The translations under genes and the position numbers were made by a program. Below are positions 24,956-31,553 of a stretch of DNA of 45,012 nt, one piece after another. This stretch comes from a virus. Below the pieces are notes generated by a model, which saw only the letters and a program-made list of their open reading frames with translations, made no database searches and was not told the origin of the DNA. Position 1 is the first letter of the stretch. Every line of letters begins with the position of its first letter. Where the stretch lies: the IMG/VR virus record IMGVR_UViG_3300042346_000047, positions 1 through 45,012 of that record. One strand, 5' to 3'.

Positions 24956-26837
24956 ATACCCCCGCTACGCAAGCAAGCTGTTGTGCCCCCTCAACGTTAT
25001 CGGTAGTTTCAATGAATGCATCCCAATCAATTGTCTTAGGCATCTTATCTTTCATATTTTCATATTCAAGATGTGAGATTTCTTCATATGGTGCTTGTTT
25101 GTATGTACCACCATCCCAAGGGAGGAATGAAATTCCACTAATCTCATCAAAGTGTTCCCATACCCATGCACCAACTGAGGGCCAATCTTCTTCTTTGACA
25201 TACACAGTTACAGATGGCTTATGTTCACACCAGTGACGTTGATAAGCAAGCCATAACTTCAGGTGAGTAAAGCTGTCCAACTCATCACGTGTAATACAAC
25301 CATCAGGTGCTTTCATAGGGAAGCTAAAGATAGTTGTATCCAAAGGTTTCATTACGTCAGCTTCCGCAGGGATTCCTTGATTCTTAAGAAACTGTGTAAT
25401 AGGGTCTTTGTTATCATTACGAACACGACGTATATAGTACTGGCTATGACGAGCATGAATACCCGAAGCACTATCCACAAGCTGCGACACAGTACCTGAA
25501 GGCTTGACACAAGTGATTGCAGCAGACTGAGGTATTCCGAGAACATCAGCAAACTCCTTATTACTAGTAACAGCCACACTACGCAGCATCTCTAACCTTG
25601 ATGACAGACCCACATCATTCACATCATTCAGCACAGGGCAGTCGAGGATTCCTGTGATGGAGACTCCGAGAAGCCGTTCAGCCTCAGTATTGTTCTGCCA
25701 GATTTTTCTAAGATAAGGAAATTCTGTGAGAGTTGATTGGAAAGTTCCCAAGATAGTGGCAAGTCGCACTTTTCTGCTAAGAGTATCTCCGTTATCTGTG
25801 TCTCTGGCGACAACTTCTGTAAGGTTACAAAATTGATATGGACGGAGAATGATTTCAGAACATGGGTTAGTTCCAAAGTCATAGTTACTATCTCGTCTTC
25901 CATTCTTTTCAACCGTATACTTAGCAGCTTCCCTTGAAAAGATTCCTCGTTCTCCACTATGAGATTGGTACAACGCCAACCATTCTGCCATAAATTCCCC
26001 AACTGTGGGCTTAACATTATAAGATGCACTGTTGTTTGCCAAAGCTCGTTGTCCCTCTCGCTCCCACCAATTGCCGCTTTTCGCATGACGCATCCTATCA
26101 TCAGACAAATCAGATAAGCTAATCATAGCAGACCTACGCACACCACCTACTACAACTACTTCACCAATCTTACACATAATGTCGTGGCACTCTAAGCTAG
26201 TCAACTTACGTCCAGCAGCACCTTGAAACTTACTAGTAACAAACTTAAACAAGTCTACCAATGGCTCAGGGCCAGATGCTCTACCACCAAATGTTTTGAG
26301 TCGAGTACCAGCAGGTCGTACTTTACTTACGTCCCATTTTGGGATTTCACCACTGTATAACAATGCAAGAATTTGTCGTAAAGCTTTTGCCCAACCTGCT
26401 TTACTGTCTGATACCACAATTGTAGTGTCACTGTTAAACATGAGCGCAGGTACATCAGGTAATTTTTGAACATATTTACTTTCTACAGAGAATCCAACAC
26501 CCGTTCCGCACAACAGAATGTACATAGCTTCATCAAAGCTCTTAACATCATCTACAGGCAGATAGGAACAATTATAACCAGCAGTGTTGTCACGATTTAG
26601 TGCTTCACCAGCAGTCATCATAGCCCGCATAGAAGGCATCACTTCATGGTTAAGGATGGCACTATGCAGTTCATTAAACAACTCTCGTGGCATTTGATAG
26701 TTCACCTTAGTCTTAAGATGCTTATCCATAAAATTCATATAGCGATCTACAGTTTCAGGCCAATGCTCACGTCTGTTACTAGTATCAACAAAACGTGAGT
26801 ATCTACTCTTTGCAATAAATGTTTGGTAACTATCCAT
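24945..26837 (-). CDS. Cobalamin-dependent (class II) ribonucleoside-triphosphate reductase, 630 aa
   Basis: Converts ribonucleotides to deoxyribonucleotides using adenosylcobalamin. Expected residues are present: the redox cysteine pair C90 (GYNCSYLPV) and C337 (YQFCNLTEV), the thiyl-radical cysteine C326 in NPCSEI, and the C-terminal shuttle pair C623/C628 in CVAGVCEI. The glycyl-radical and diiron motifs of classes III and I are absent. The length is a little shorter than the monomeric Lactobacillus leichmannii enzyme (739). Class II RNR is the hallmark of cobaviruses. It depends on vitamin B12 in the host, which constrains host range. Confidence 0.92.
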   Translation of the reverse strand: MDSYQTFIAKSRYSRFVDTSNRREHWPETVDRYMNFMDKHLKTKVNYQMPRELFNELHSAILNHEVMPSMRAMMTAGEALNRDNTAGYNCSYLPVDDVKSFDEAMYILLCGTGVGFSVESKYVQKLPDVPALMFNSDTTIVVSDSKAGWAKALRQILALLYSGEIPKWDVSKVRPAGTRLKTFGGRASGPEPLVDLFKFVTSKFQGAAGRKLTSLECHDIMCKIGEVVVVGGVRRSAMISLSDLSDDRMRHAKSGNWWEREGQRALANNSASYNVKPTVGEFMAEWLALYQSHSGERGIFSREAAKYTVEKNGRRDSNYDFGTNPCSEIILRPYQFCNLTEVVARDTDNGDTLSRKVRLATILGTFQSTLTEFPYLRKIWQNNTEAERLLGVSITGILDCPVLNDVNDVGLSSRLEMLRSVAVTSNKEFADVLGIPQSAAITCVKPSGTVSQLVDSASGIHARHSQYYIRRVRNDNKDPITQFLKNQGIPAEADVMKPLDTTIFSFPMKAPDGCITRDELDSFTHLKLWLAYQRHWCEHKPSVTVYVKEEDWPSVGAWVWEHFDEISGISFLPWDGGTYKQAPYEEISHLEYENMKDKMPKTIDWDAFIETTDNVEGAQQLACVAGVCEI

Positions 26838-26971
26838 TAATCTTCCACCTTATCTTCGTTAAAAATTGCTACTTCTACAATACCTAGATATACACATAAG
26901 TATACACCCGGCCCCGCATTAATCTCAAATCCAAATGCCAGTCCACCCATCCATCTAAACGCTAGTGACAT
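26837..26971 (-). CDS. Small hydrophobic protein, 44 aa
   Basis: ATG 26971 (GGAG seven bases upstream) to TAA 26837-26839; it overlaps the 60-residue gene upstream by 17 bases and the RNR start by one base. The sequence MSLAFRWMGGLAFGFEINAG then VYLCVYLGIVEVAIFNEDK has one or two short membrane-type segments and an acidic tail. Similar small G-F-E-I and Y-L-G-I-V-E proteins occur in phages without known function. The tight overlaps with both neighbours support translation. Confidence 0.5.
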   Translation of the reverse strand: MSLAFRWMGGLAFGFEINAGPGVYLCVYLGIVEVAIFNEDKVED

Positions 26972-27137
26972 GTTCTATCTCCATATTGTTTTCTTCCAAC
27001 ATCCTCATATTAAATAAGATTAGTTTAGCATCGTCACTCAACATCTTATAGAACAAAGGGCCATATTTACCTGAGCATACTACCTCATCGAATGCTTTAA
27101 TCGTGTGGTGTAACCACGCTTCTTCCTCGTTTTGCAT
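26955..27137 (-). CDS. Small hypothetical protein, 60 aa
   Basis: ATG 27137 follows AGGAG at nine bases. The protein is acidic and helical (NEEEAWLHHTIKAFDEVVCS, then LILFNMRMLEENNMEIEHV). I do not recognise it. It overlaps the HNH gene by 41 bases upstream and the 44-residue gene downstream, and overlapping ends of this sort are usual in this arm. Confidence 0.55.
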   Translation of the reverse strand: MQNEEEAWLHHTIKAFDEVVCSGKYGPLFYKMLSDDAKLILFNMRMLEENNMEIEHVTSV

Positions 27138-27489
27138 CTATCTTTTCTCCTGCTGTTTTCTTCTTATGACATGTGGAACATAATACCTGTAGATTATAAC
27201 TCTCACAGAACAATCTGTCAATGTATACATCCCAAGACACAAAACCAGTAGTGGGGTCAACTACTGGATTAACATGGTCTACTTGAACATCTTTAGATAC
27301 ATAGTCTTTCTTACATGCAGCACACTTATAGTGCATTGCTTGCTTACCTGTCTTCTTATTGATCTTCTTACCTACGAATGCTTCTTTCAATGTAATCCAC
27401 TTAGGAGGCCATCTACGCATACCACCTCGTAATGTAGAAGTAATGAAGCTACGATAGCGTCCCTCTGTCCACTCACCACCGTTTCTCAC
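27097..27489 (-). CDS. HNH endonuclease, 130 aa
   Basis: A free-standing HNH protein. C56-x2-C59 and C104-x2-C107 form the structural zinc site, with the catalytic DH at D71-H72, N99 and H108 completing the ββα-metal fold (VQVDHVNPVVDP, YNLQVLCSTCHKKK). The start is GTG 27489, which overlaps the previous stop. Such genes are often homing endonucleases placed between ordinary phage genes; here it lies between two small genes in the nucleotide-metabolism block. A homing role is inferred. Confidence 0.85.
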   Translation of the reverse strand: MRNGGEWTEGRYRSFITSTLRGGMRRWPPKWITLKEAFVGKKINKKTGKQAMHYKCAACKKDYVSKDVQVDHVNPVVDPTTGFVSWDVYIDRLFCESYNLQVLCSTCHKKKTAGEKIDAKRGRSVVTPHD

Positions 27490-27632
27490 AACTTAGCTTC
27501 CATGTATAAGCCTACATTACCTATAGCATAACCAATGAATGCTATACCTAACCCTGTCTTACCTGTTACTAGTAAATGAGCAGCTACTATTGTGTACACA
27601 ACACCTATCATTGCAATAAGCCAACTAGCCAT
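27486..27632 (-). CDS. Small two-helix membrane protein, 48 aa
   Basis: The start is ATG 27632 with AGGAG seven bases upstream; a longer in-frame ORF to 27719 runs into the next gene and lacks a ribosome site. Two membrane helices are evident, residues 4-22 (WLIAMIGVVYTIVAAHLLV) and 28-44 (GLGIAFIGYAIGNVGLY), joined by a TGKTG turn. The function is unknown. One palindrome of the family falls in the LLVT codons (27566-27575), in the CTA-GTA frame. Confidence 0.6.
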   Translation of the reverse strand: MASWLIAMIGVVYTIVAAHLLVTGKTGLGIAFIGYAIGNVGLYMEAKL

Positions 27633-27942
27633 GATTATTCTCCTTGAGTTTGGCTTCAATGGCTCGACACTGTTCGTAACCTCCCCATTCATTGACGCAG
27701 ATTTTTCGGACTTCCTCATCCGTCAGCCCAACCCATGTGCGCTGTGGTGGGGTGGACAAGTCTTTGTGATAGTTGGCGGCAATAGTTTTGTATATCTTCA
27801 TATCTTCTTCACTTGCTGGTTGCGCCACAGGCTCTTGCTCTTGTGCCAAGGCTTCTTTAATTGCCCATCTTACATGTCTGCGTTCATGTGCATCTGTTTC
27901 AATGTATTCTAGACACATTTGCAATGCTTCATCTTTTGTCAT
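27625..27942 (-). CDS. Hypothetical protein with WVGLTDEEV motif, 105 aa
   Basis: ATG 27942 overlaps the previous stop (ATGA). Residues 1-35 form a helix (KDEALQMCLEYIETD, WAIKEALAQEQEPVAQPA), and the second half carries RTWVGLTDEEVRKICVNEW. The ALAQ-E-Q-E-P-V linker with W-V-G-L-T-D-E-E is a pattern I associate with accessory proteins in phages and prophages of Burkholderiales, which gives a weak hint about the host. Function unknown. Confidence 0.6.
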   Translation of the reverse strand: MTKDEALQMCLEYIETDAHERRHVRWAIKEALAQEQEPVAQPASEEDMKIYKTIAANYHKDLSTPPQRTWVGLTDEEVRKICVNEWGGYEQCRAIEAKLKENNHG

Positions 27943-28034
27943 ACAGGTGCATCCTCAAAGTTATCAGGATTAAACTTAGGTGGCTTGTCATTCTTAGGTG
28001 TGGGCAGCGGTTGTGTTGGGAAAGGCCAAGTCAT
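27939..28034 (-). CDS. Very small Pro-rich protein, 31 aa
   Basis: ATG 28034 with AAGGAA upstream (AAGGAATAATATG) to TGA 27939-27941, which overlaps the next ATG. The sequence MTWPFPTQPLPTPKNDKPPK then FNPDNFEDAPV has eight prolines and looks unstructured. Coding is supported by the ribosome site and the ATGA overlap, but the size makes this tentative. Confidence 0.45.
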   Translation of the reverse strand: MTWPFPTQPLPTPKNDKPPKFNPDNFEDAPV

Positions 28035-28035
28035 A

Positions 28036-28656
28036 TTATTCCTTAAACGTTAATGGAAAATGTGTTACTAATAACGCTTTGCATTGTTCAGCTATCTCTC
28101 TGTGTTCTTTCTGTGTAGCCTTGTCACATCGTATGTCTACATAGTGTAACCAGCTACGCAAATTACCATTCATGTACATGCGAGTAGGAGTTAAACCTTC
28201 AGGCAACACTTTACGTGCAACCTCTTTGGCTATACCCTTACTCAACGCTGTATGATAGACATACTCAGCATCATCAGCAACACGTTGTTGCATTGCTTGC
28301 CACCAAGACTTAAGCTGTACATCTGTAGTTTCAAGACTATTCTGTCTGTTAGTTACATCTTGCATACGTGCTTCACTTGTTTCCATAGATACAGCTACTT
28401 CTGCATAACGTTGACTAAACTCTTGAAAAGAAAAACTACGATGGCGCAATATTTGCCTAGCTATGTCTCGTGTAGTGTTGATCTCTACACACATATTAAC
28501 CATCTCAAACGGACTCCAATGATTGTTATCTTTGAGATATTTAATTAGCTTAGGTGCTGTCTCAGTGTTGTCCTGATTGTCAGGATTGCTAACCCTAGCC
28601 ATGTAAGCAATAAGCTCATCACCGCTAGGGGTAGCCCATACAAGGCTTACTCGCAT
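28036..28656 (-). CDS. thyX: Flavin-dependent thymidylate synthase ThyX, 206 aa
   Basis: Makes dTMP from dUMP using FAD and NADPH. The ThyX signature RHRx7S is exact: R71-H72-R73 with S81 in RHRSFSFQEFSQRY. The length fits the family, and the N-terminus SLVWATPSGDELIAYMARVS and C-terminal region NLRSWLHYVDIRCDKATQKE, which includes the substrate-binding Arg, are typical. Together with the class II RNR it supplies DNA precursors, the pairing seen in SIO1-like phages. The start ATG 28656 overlaps the preceding gene. Confidence 0.93.
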   Translation of the reverse strand: MRVSLVWATPSGDELIAYMARVSNPDNQDNTETAPKLIKYLKDNNHWSPFEMVNMCVEINTTRDIARQILRHRSFSFQEFSQRYAEVAVSMETSEARMQDVTNRQNSLETTDVQLKSWWQAMQQRVADDAEYVYHTALSKGIAKEVARKVLPEGLTPTRMYMNGNLRSWLHYVDIRCDKATQKEHREIAEQCKALLVTHFPLTFKE

Positions 28657-28901
28657 TTAGCTTTGCATTTCTTTTTCTTAACAGGTTCTTCTTCTTCTTC
28701 AGAATACTTTTCCCACAACTCATCTGCGTTAAGTGGCTTACCACTATCTGTATGTGGGTCAAGGTGAATTGTATAACCAAATGCACCACTGAGTAAATTA
28801 GCAAATTGTTGTGCTATTTCACCATATGTAACCCACTCATCAAGATCACCTTGCACTGTGTGTGTAACACCATATTCTTCAAGTTCAAATTTAAATTTCA
28901 T
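28647..28901 (-). CDS. Hypothetical protein, 84 aa
   Basis: The start is ATG 28901 with AAAGGGAAC close upstream; the longer in-frame start at 28991 lies in the previous gene region. The protein MKFKFELEEYGVTHTVQGDL is followed by EWVTYGEIAQQFANLLSGAFG and an acidic, then basic tail (EEEEEPVKKKKCKAKCE) with two cysteines. It resembles small proteins with a D-x-W-x-x-x-x-x-x-F-x-x-F-L-x-A-x-G pattern found in phages. Function unknown. Confidence 0.6.
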   Translation of the reverse strand: MKFKFELEEYGVTHTVQGDLDEWVTYGEIAQQFANLLSGAFGYTIHLDPHTDSGKPLNADELWEKYSEEEEEPVKKKKCKAKCE

Positions 28902-29052
28902 TTTGTTCCCTTTGTTTAAAATCTTGCAACTGCTTGTTCCACTCTTTAGTCTGTGCGTTATTAATAACGACTCGCTTCCTAGTCTTCCCAATCTTCTCCA
29001 GTTCCAAGGTCTGCTTCGTCTTCTTCAATTGTGTCTTCTTCTGTGTAGTCAT
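28891..29052 (-). CDS. Possible small basic protein, start uncertain, up to 53 aa
   Basis: The frame ends at TAA 28891-28893 just inside the start of the 84-residue gene (ATGAAATTTAA), which is the spacing of real neighbours here. The C-terminal part NNAQTKEWNKQLQDFKQREQ looks like a coding helix. The start is unclear: ATG 29052 would overlap the 77-residue gene by 74 bases, a TTG lies nearer, and an ATT at about 28962 follows AGGAAG at a long spacing. A perfect palindrome, CGTTATTAATAACG, sits at that point. The call is tentative. Confidence 0.28.
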   Translation of the reverse strand: MTTQKKTQLKKTKQTLELEKIGKTRKRVVINNAQTKEWNKQLQDFKQREQNEI

Positions 29053-29212
29053 GTGTCGGATAAAAGTTAGTGTAGTTTGCAACAAGTACATCAGGTAATA
29101 GTTTGATTATGTCTTCAACTGATACACCTAACGCAATTATCAATTCAACAGGGTCGTCAAAATTATCCTCCACAAATCTAGTCACTGCAAGAAGTTTATC
29201 CGAGTAGTTCAT
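28979..29212 (-). CDS. Acidic hypothetical protein, 77 aa
   Basis: The start is ATG 29212, with GGGAG five bases upstream; an in-frame TTG at 29233 is less likely. Helical N-terminal half (SDKLLAVTRFVEDNFDDPVE, LIIALGVSVEDIIKLLPDVL) and a strongly acidic tail (TEEDTIEEDEADLG). The first half recalls a small helix-turn-helix-like bundle, but no recognition helix is evident. It overlaps the end of the phosphoesterase gene by 17 bases. Function unknown. Confidence 0.6.
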   Translation of the reverse strand: MNYSDKLLAVTRFVEDNFDDPVELIIALGVSVEDIIKLLPDVLVANYTNFYPTHDYTEEDTIEEDEADLGTGEDWED

Positions 29213-29966
29213 ATTTTCTCCCAAGATATTCAATGCTCAAGAACATCTCATCGAAATGACCATCCTCAACCTCATTCAACACAACCAAACCTCGCCAGTG
29301 CCTATTGCTTAGTTTATCCATATAACTTTCATCATGTAGATAATAGCTACCCGCAATTATAGCACATACTGGTTTACCATCTGCTCGTTTACTGTAGGCA
29401 ACTTGCTTACCTTGTTGATGACCAGCAACACAAGACATATGTAGCTTATTAATAATAGTAGCCGCACTACTCGCAGGTCGTCCCATCGCCCCAACAGGCC
29501 AATAATGATTAAAGCCAACACCATTAATAAACACAGGATGTAGAAACTCATGCACTTCCCAATCGTCTTCGTAACACAAATCTTTAGTTGATATAAGCCC
29601 CTCTAGTGTAGGATTGTTGTTCACAGCACGATCAATGCGGTTCTCATGGTTGCCCATAAGCATCACCATACGTGGTTTATAAACCTTCTCCTTGTTCTTC
29701 TTCTGCTTATTCTGCATCTCTTTGATTGGTGCAAGAAGCTTAGCCATAGCTTCTTTAGCTACGTCTACATCTTTCTTATACCGCAATCCCTCAAAGTATT
29801 TGCTACCAACTTTATCATGTGTAGATAGGCTAGGCATATCTGCGAAGTCACCTAAGTTAATCACAACATCAGGTTTATACTCACAGATAGCCTTACCTGC
29901 CCATACCAGATGGTCAGTAGGAACACCTTCCTTAATTTGACAATCAGGTATTACTAGTATTCTCAT
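29196..29966 (-). CDS. Calcineurin-like metallophosphoesterase, 256 aa
   Basis: The motif order of the family is visible: D8-x-Q (in place of D-x-H) in VIPDCQ, G39-D40 with D43 in NLGDFADM, G105-N-H-E108 in MGNHENR, and G182-H183 in VAGHQQGK. These bind two metal ions. Phage members in SIO1-like and T7-like genomes are often annotated as phosphohydrolases; the substrate is unknown and could be DNA ends, nucleotides or RNA. The position beside the Cas4-like nuclease suggests nucleic-acid processing. A palindrome overlaps the start codon region (29951-29960). Confidence 0.85.
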   Translation of the reverse strand: MRILVIPDCQIKEGVPTDHLVWAGKAICEYKPDVVINLGDFADMPSLSTHDKVGSKYFEGLRYKKDVDVAKEAMAKLLAPIKEMQNKQKKNKEKVYKPRMVMLMGNHENRIDRAVNNNPTLEGLISTKDLCYEDDWEVHEFLHPVFINGVGFNHYWPVGAMGRPASSAATIINKLHMSCVAGHQQGKQVAYSKRADGKPVCAIIAGSYYLHDESYMDKLSNRHWRGLVVLNEVEDGHFDEMFLSIEYLGRKYELLG

Positions 29967-30226
29967 TTCTTTTTACTTTTAACTGCTTTACGCATTGCAT
30001 TAATCTCGTCAACCAGTACACCCATACGCTTATCAAAAGCAAGTGCATCTTTGTCATCTGCACCTGAAATCCACTCACCAATGTGAATAGTGTGTCGCCC
30101 ATCATGGATAACAAGACGTGCATCACCATCGTGGTCTACTTGCCATTGAATGTACGAGTTAGTGTCTGTACCTAAAAACTTACGTGCAGACACAGCTTTA
30201 TTTCGTTTACCAAGAATACCAAACAT
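29963..30226 (-). CDS. Hypothetical protein, 87 aa
   Basis: ATG 30226 overlaps the stop of the nuclease gene. The protein begins MFGILGKRNKAVSARKFLG, has a probable beta core (SYIQWQVDHDGDARLVIHDG, HTIHIGEWIS) and ends with a helix and a Lys-rich tail. I do not recognise it. It is tightly coupled to the nuclease and the phosphoesterase. Confidence 0.6.
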   Translation of the reverse strand: MFGILGKRNKAVSARKFLGTDTNSYIQWQVDHDGDARLVIHDGRHTIHIGEWISGADDKDALAFDKRMGVLVDEINAMRKAVKSKKK

Positions 30227-31050
30227 TATACTACCTCCATTACACGTGGAACATCCACAACTTCTACCAAAAACTCTGGCCCATGACTGTACAAGAATGT
30301 ACGCATCTCAGGCCAGCACTCACCTTTAAAAGAACAATAGCTACATGCTGTACATAGTTTTTTGTTCTTACTGGTCTTACTTTGTGCCACTGGTGGGAGT
30401 CTAGGAATCTCACCAATGTTACTAGTAACTGTATCAACTGCAAAGTCTGCTTGTTGTGCAAACAAACCTCTGTCTACTTGAATAGGGTAGTAGTTAACAT
30501 GCCCTAACTCTTTTTGTATAGTAAGAAAACCAGCAACATCAATATTAAGAGCAGCAGCATATCCGTTTAATTGTTGATAATAGCCGAATGGGTCATCTAC
30601 TAAACCTCCCTTGAATTTTTCTTCTGAGTATTTAGTAACACTCTTAACGTCTATCACAACACCATCAATGATGGCATCAATGCGTCCTCTTACATACCAA
30701 TTATTACCTATGTCATAGATAACACGTTCCTGTTTTTTCTCTACAGTGTGACCAGCGTTCTCTGACACATTAAGTACCAGTTCCTCTAGTATATCACCAT
30801 AAAAGAATTTTAGCAACAAATTACCATCAGGTTTAGTTGCAATCTCAGGTGCATTATACTTATACCACAGTTGACGTGGGCATGGTGTGCCTACCTCACT
30901 GAAATATAACACACCTTCCTCACGCTTGCTATCTCGTGGTGTAAACCACTTGTCGTAACTAACTTTTACTTCTGTGTTACTAATAGCATTTGGTGTGCTA
31001 CCACTAATCACAGAGTAAATGTCAGGCACTAGCGTGTCAATTGTTTTCAT
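30226..31050 (-). CDS. Cas4/RecB-like PD-(D/E)XK nuclease, 274 aa
   Basis: The nuclease core is D125 in RGRIDAIID, D134 and K136 in VVIDVKSV, and a QLNGY motif (Q160) afterwards. Four cysteines suited to an iron-sulphur cluster flank the fold as in Cas4: C57 (GTPCPRQLWYK) and three of C233, C236, C239 and C245 (LCTACSYCSFKGECWP). In many phages such proteins act as DNA end-resecting exonucleases in recombination or replication. No CRISPR array or other cas gene is present, so a CRISPR role is not suggested. It is followed directly by unknown small genes and preceded by the SSB-like gene. Confidence 0.85.
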   Translation of the reverse strand: MKTIDTLVPDIYSVISGSTPNAISNTEVKVSYDKWFTPRDSKREEGVLYFSEVGTPCPRQLWYKYNAPEIATKPDGNLLLKFFYGDILEELVLNVSENAGHTVEKKQERVIYDIGNNWYVRGRIDAIIDGVVIDVKSVTKYSEEKFKGGLVDDPFGYYQQLNGYAAALNIDVAGFLTIQKELGHVNYYPIQVDRGLFAQQADFAVDTVTSNIGEIPRLPPVAQSKTSKNKKLCTACSYCSFKGECWPEMRTFLYSHGPEFLVEVVDVPRVMEVV

Positions 31051-31553
31051 TCATCAGCCTTGTCTTCAGACATAGCGATAGCTTGTGCCATGTCTAAATC
31101 ACCGCATGAGTATGCCTCAAACTTACGTGCAATGCGAATAACCATGTCTGCCAAATCATCCCAGTCTGCCTCATCAGTTGAATGCACACTATCTGTTATC
31201 AACTTAACTGCATTGGTAACAGAGTTCTGACGCACAATTGCTCTATCACCATGCAGGGCAGGGATAGGAAACACCTTTGGAGAGCCATAGGAGGGCTTAG
31301 AAGGGGCTGTAGAAGCTGTGCTAGGGGGTGGAGTACCACTACCCTTAACCAAGAGCCGTACAGAGGCTAAATCCACGTTCTTACCATAGGTGTTTTCGGT
31401 ATATTGAAAGTCTACCTCATCCCCAATGGAGAATGTAGGCTTCTTGAACCCATAACTAAAGCGTTCACCATTAGCTGTAACATTAAATGCTTTCTTAGGG
31501 CCAAACTTTGTATTAACTTCTTTCTCAGTGATGTTCTCAATAACGTAACTCAT
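31047..31553 (-). CDS. SSB-like OB-fold protein, 168 aa
   Basis: Residues 1-68 look like an OB fold (SYVIENITEKEVNTKFGPKK, then RFSYGFKKPTFSIGDEVDFQ), followed by a flexible Ser/Thr/Pro linker (70-95), and a helical C-terminal domain (ALHGDRAIVRQNSVTNAVKL to DLDMAQAIAMSED). The acidic C-terminus and location between the polymerase and nuclease support a single-stranded-DNA-binding role. No direct functional motif proves this, so it is an inference of moderate strength. Confidence 0.65.
   Translation of the reverse strand: MSYVIENITEKEVNTKFGPKKAFNVTANGERFSYGFKKPTFSIGDEVDFQYTENTYGKNVDLASVRLLVKGSGTPPPSTASTAPSKPSYGSPKVFPIPALHGDRAIVRQNSVTNAVKLITDSVHSTDEADWDDLADMVIRIARKFEAYSCGDLDMAQAIAMSEDKADE

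Noticed and set aside
25628-26101. 157-residue frame inside the RNR gene on the same strand
   Set aside because: It overlaps essential RNR motifs in another phase and has no conserved features; the RNR frame is unbroken.
30226-31050. CRISPR adaptation role for the Cas4-like nuclease
   Set aside because: I saw no CRISPR array or other cas gene, and Cas4-like exonucleases are common replication or recombination genes in phages.
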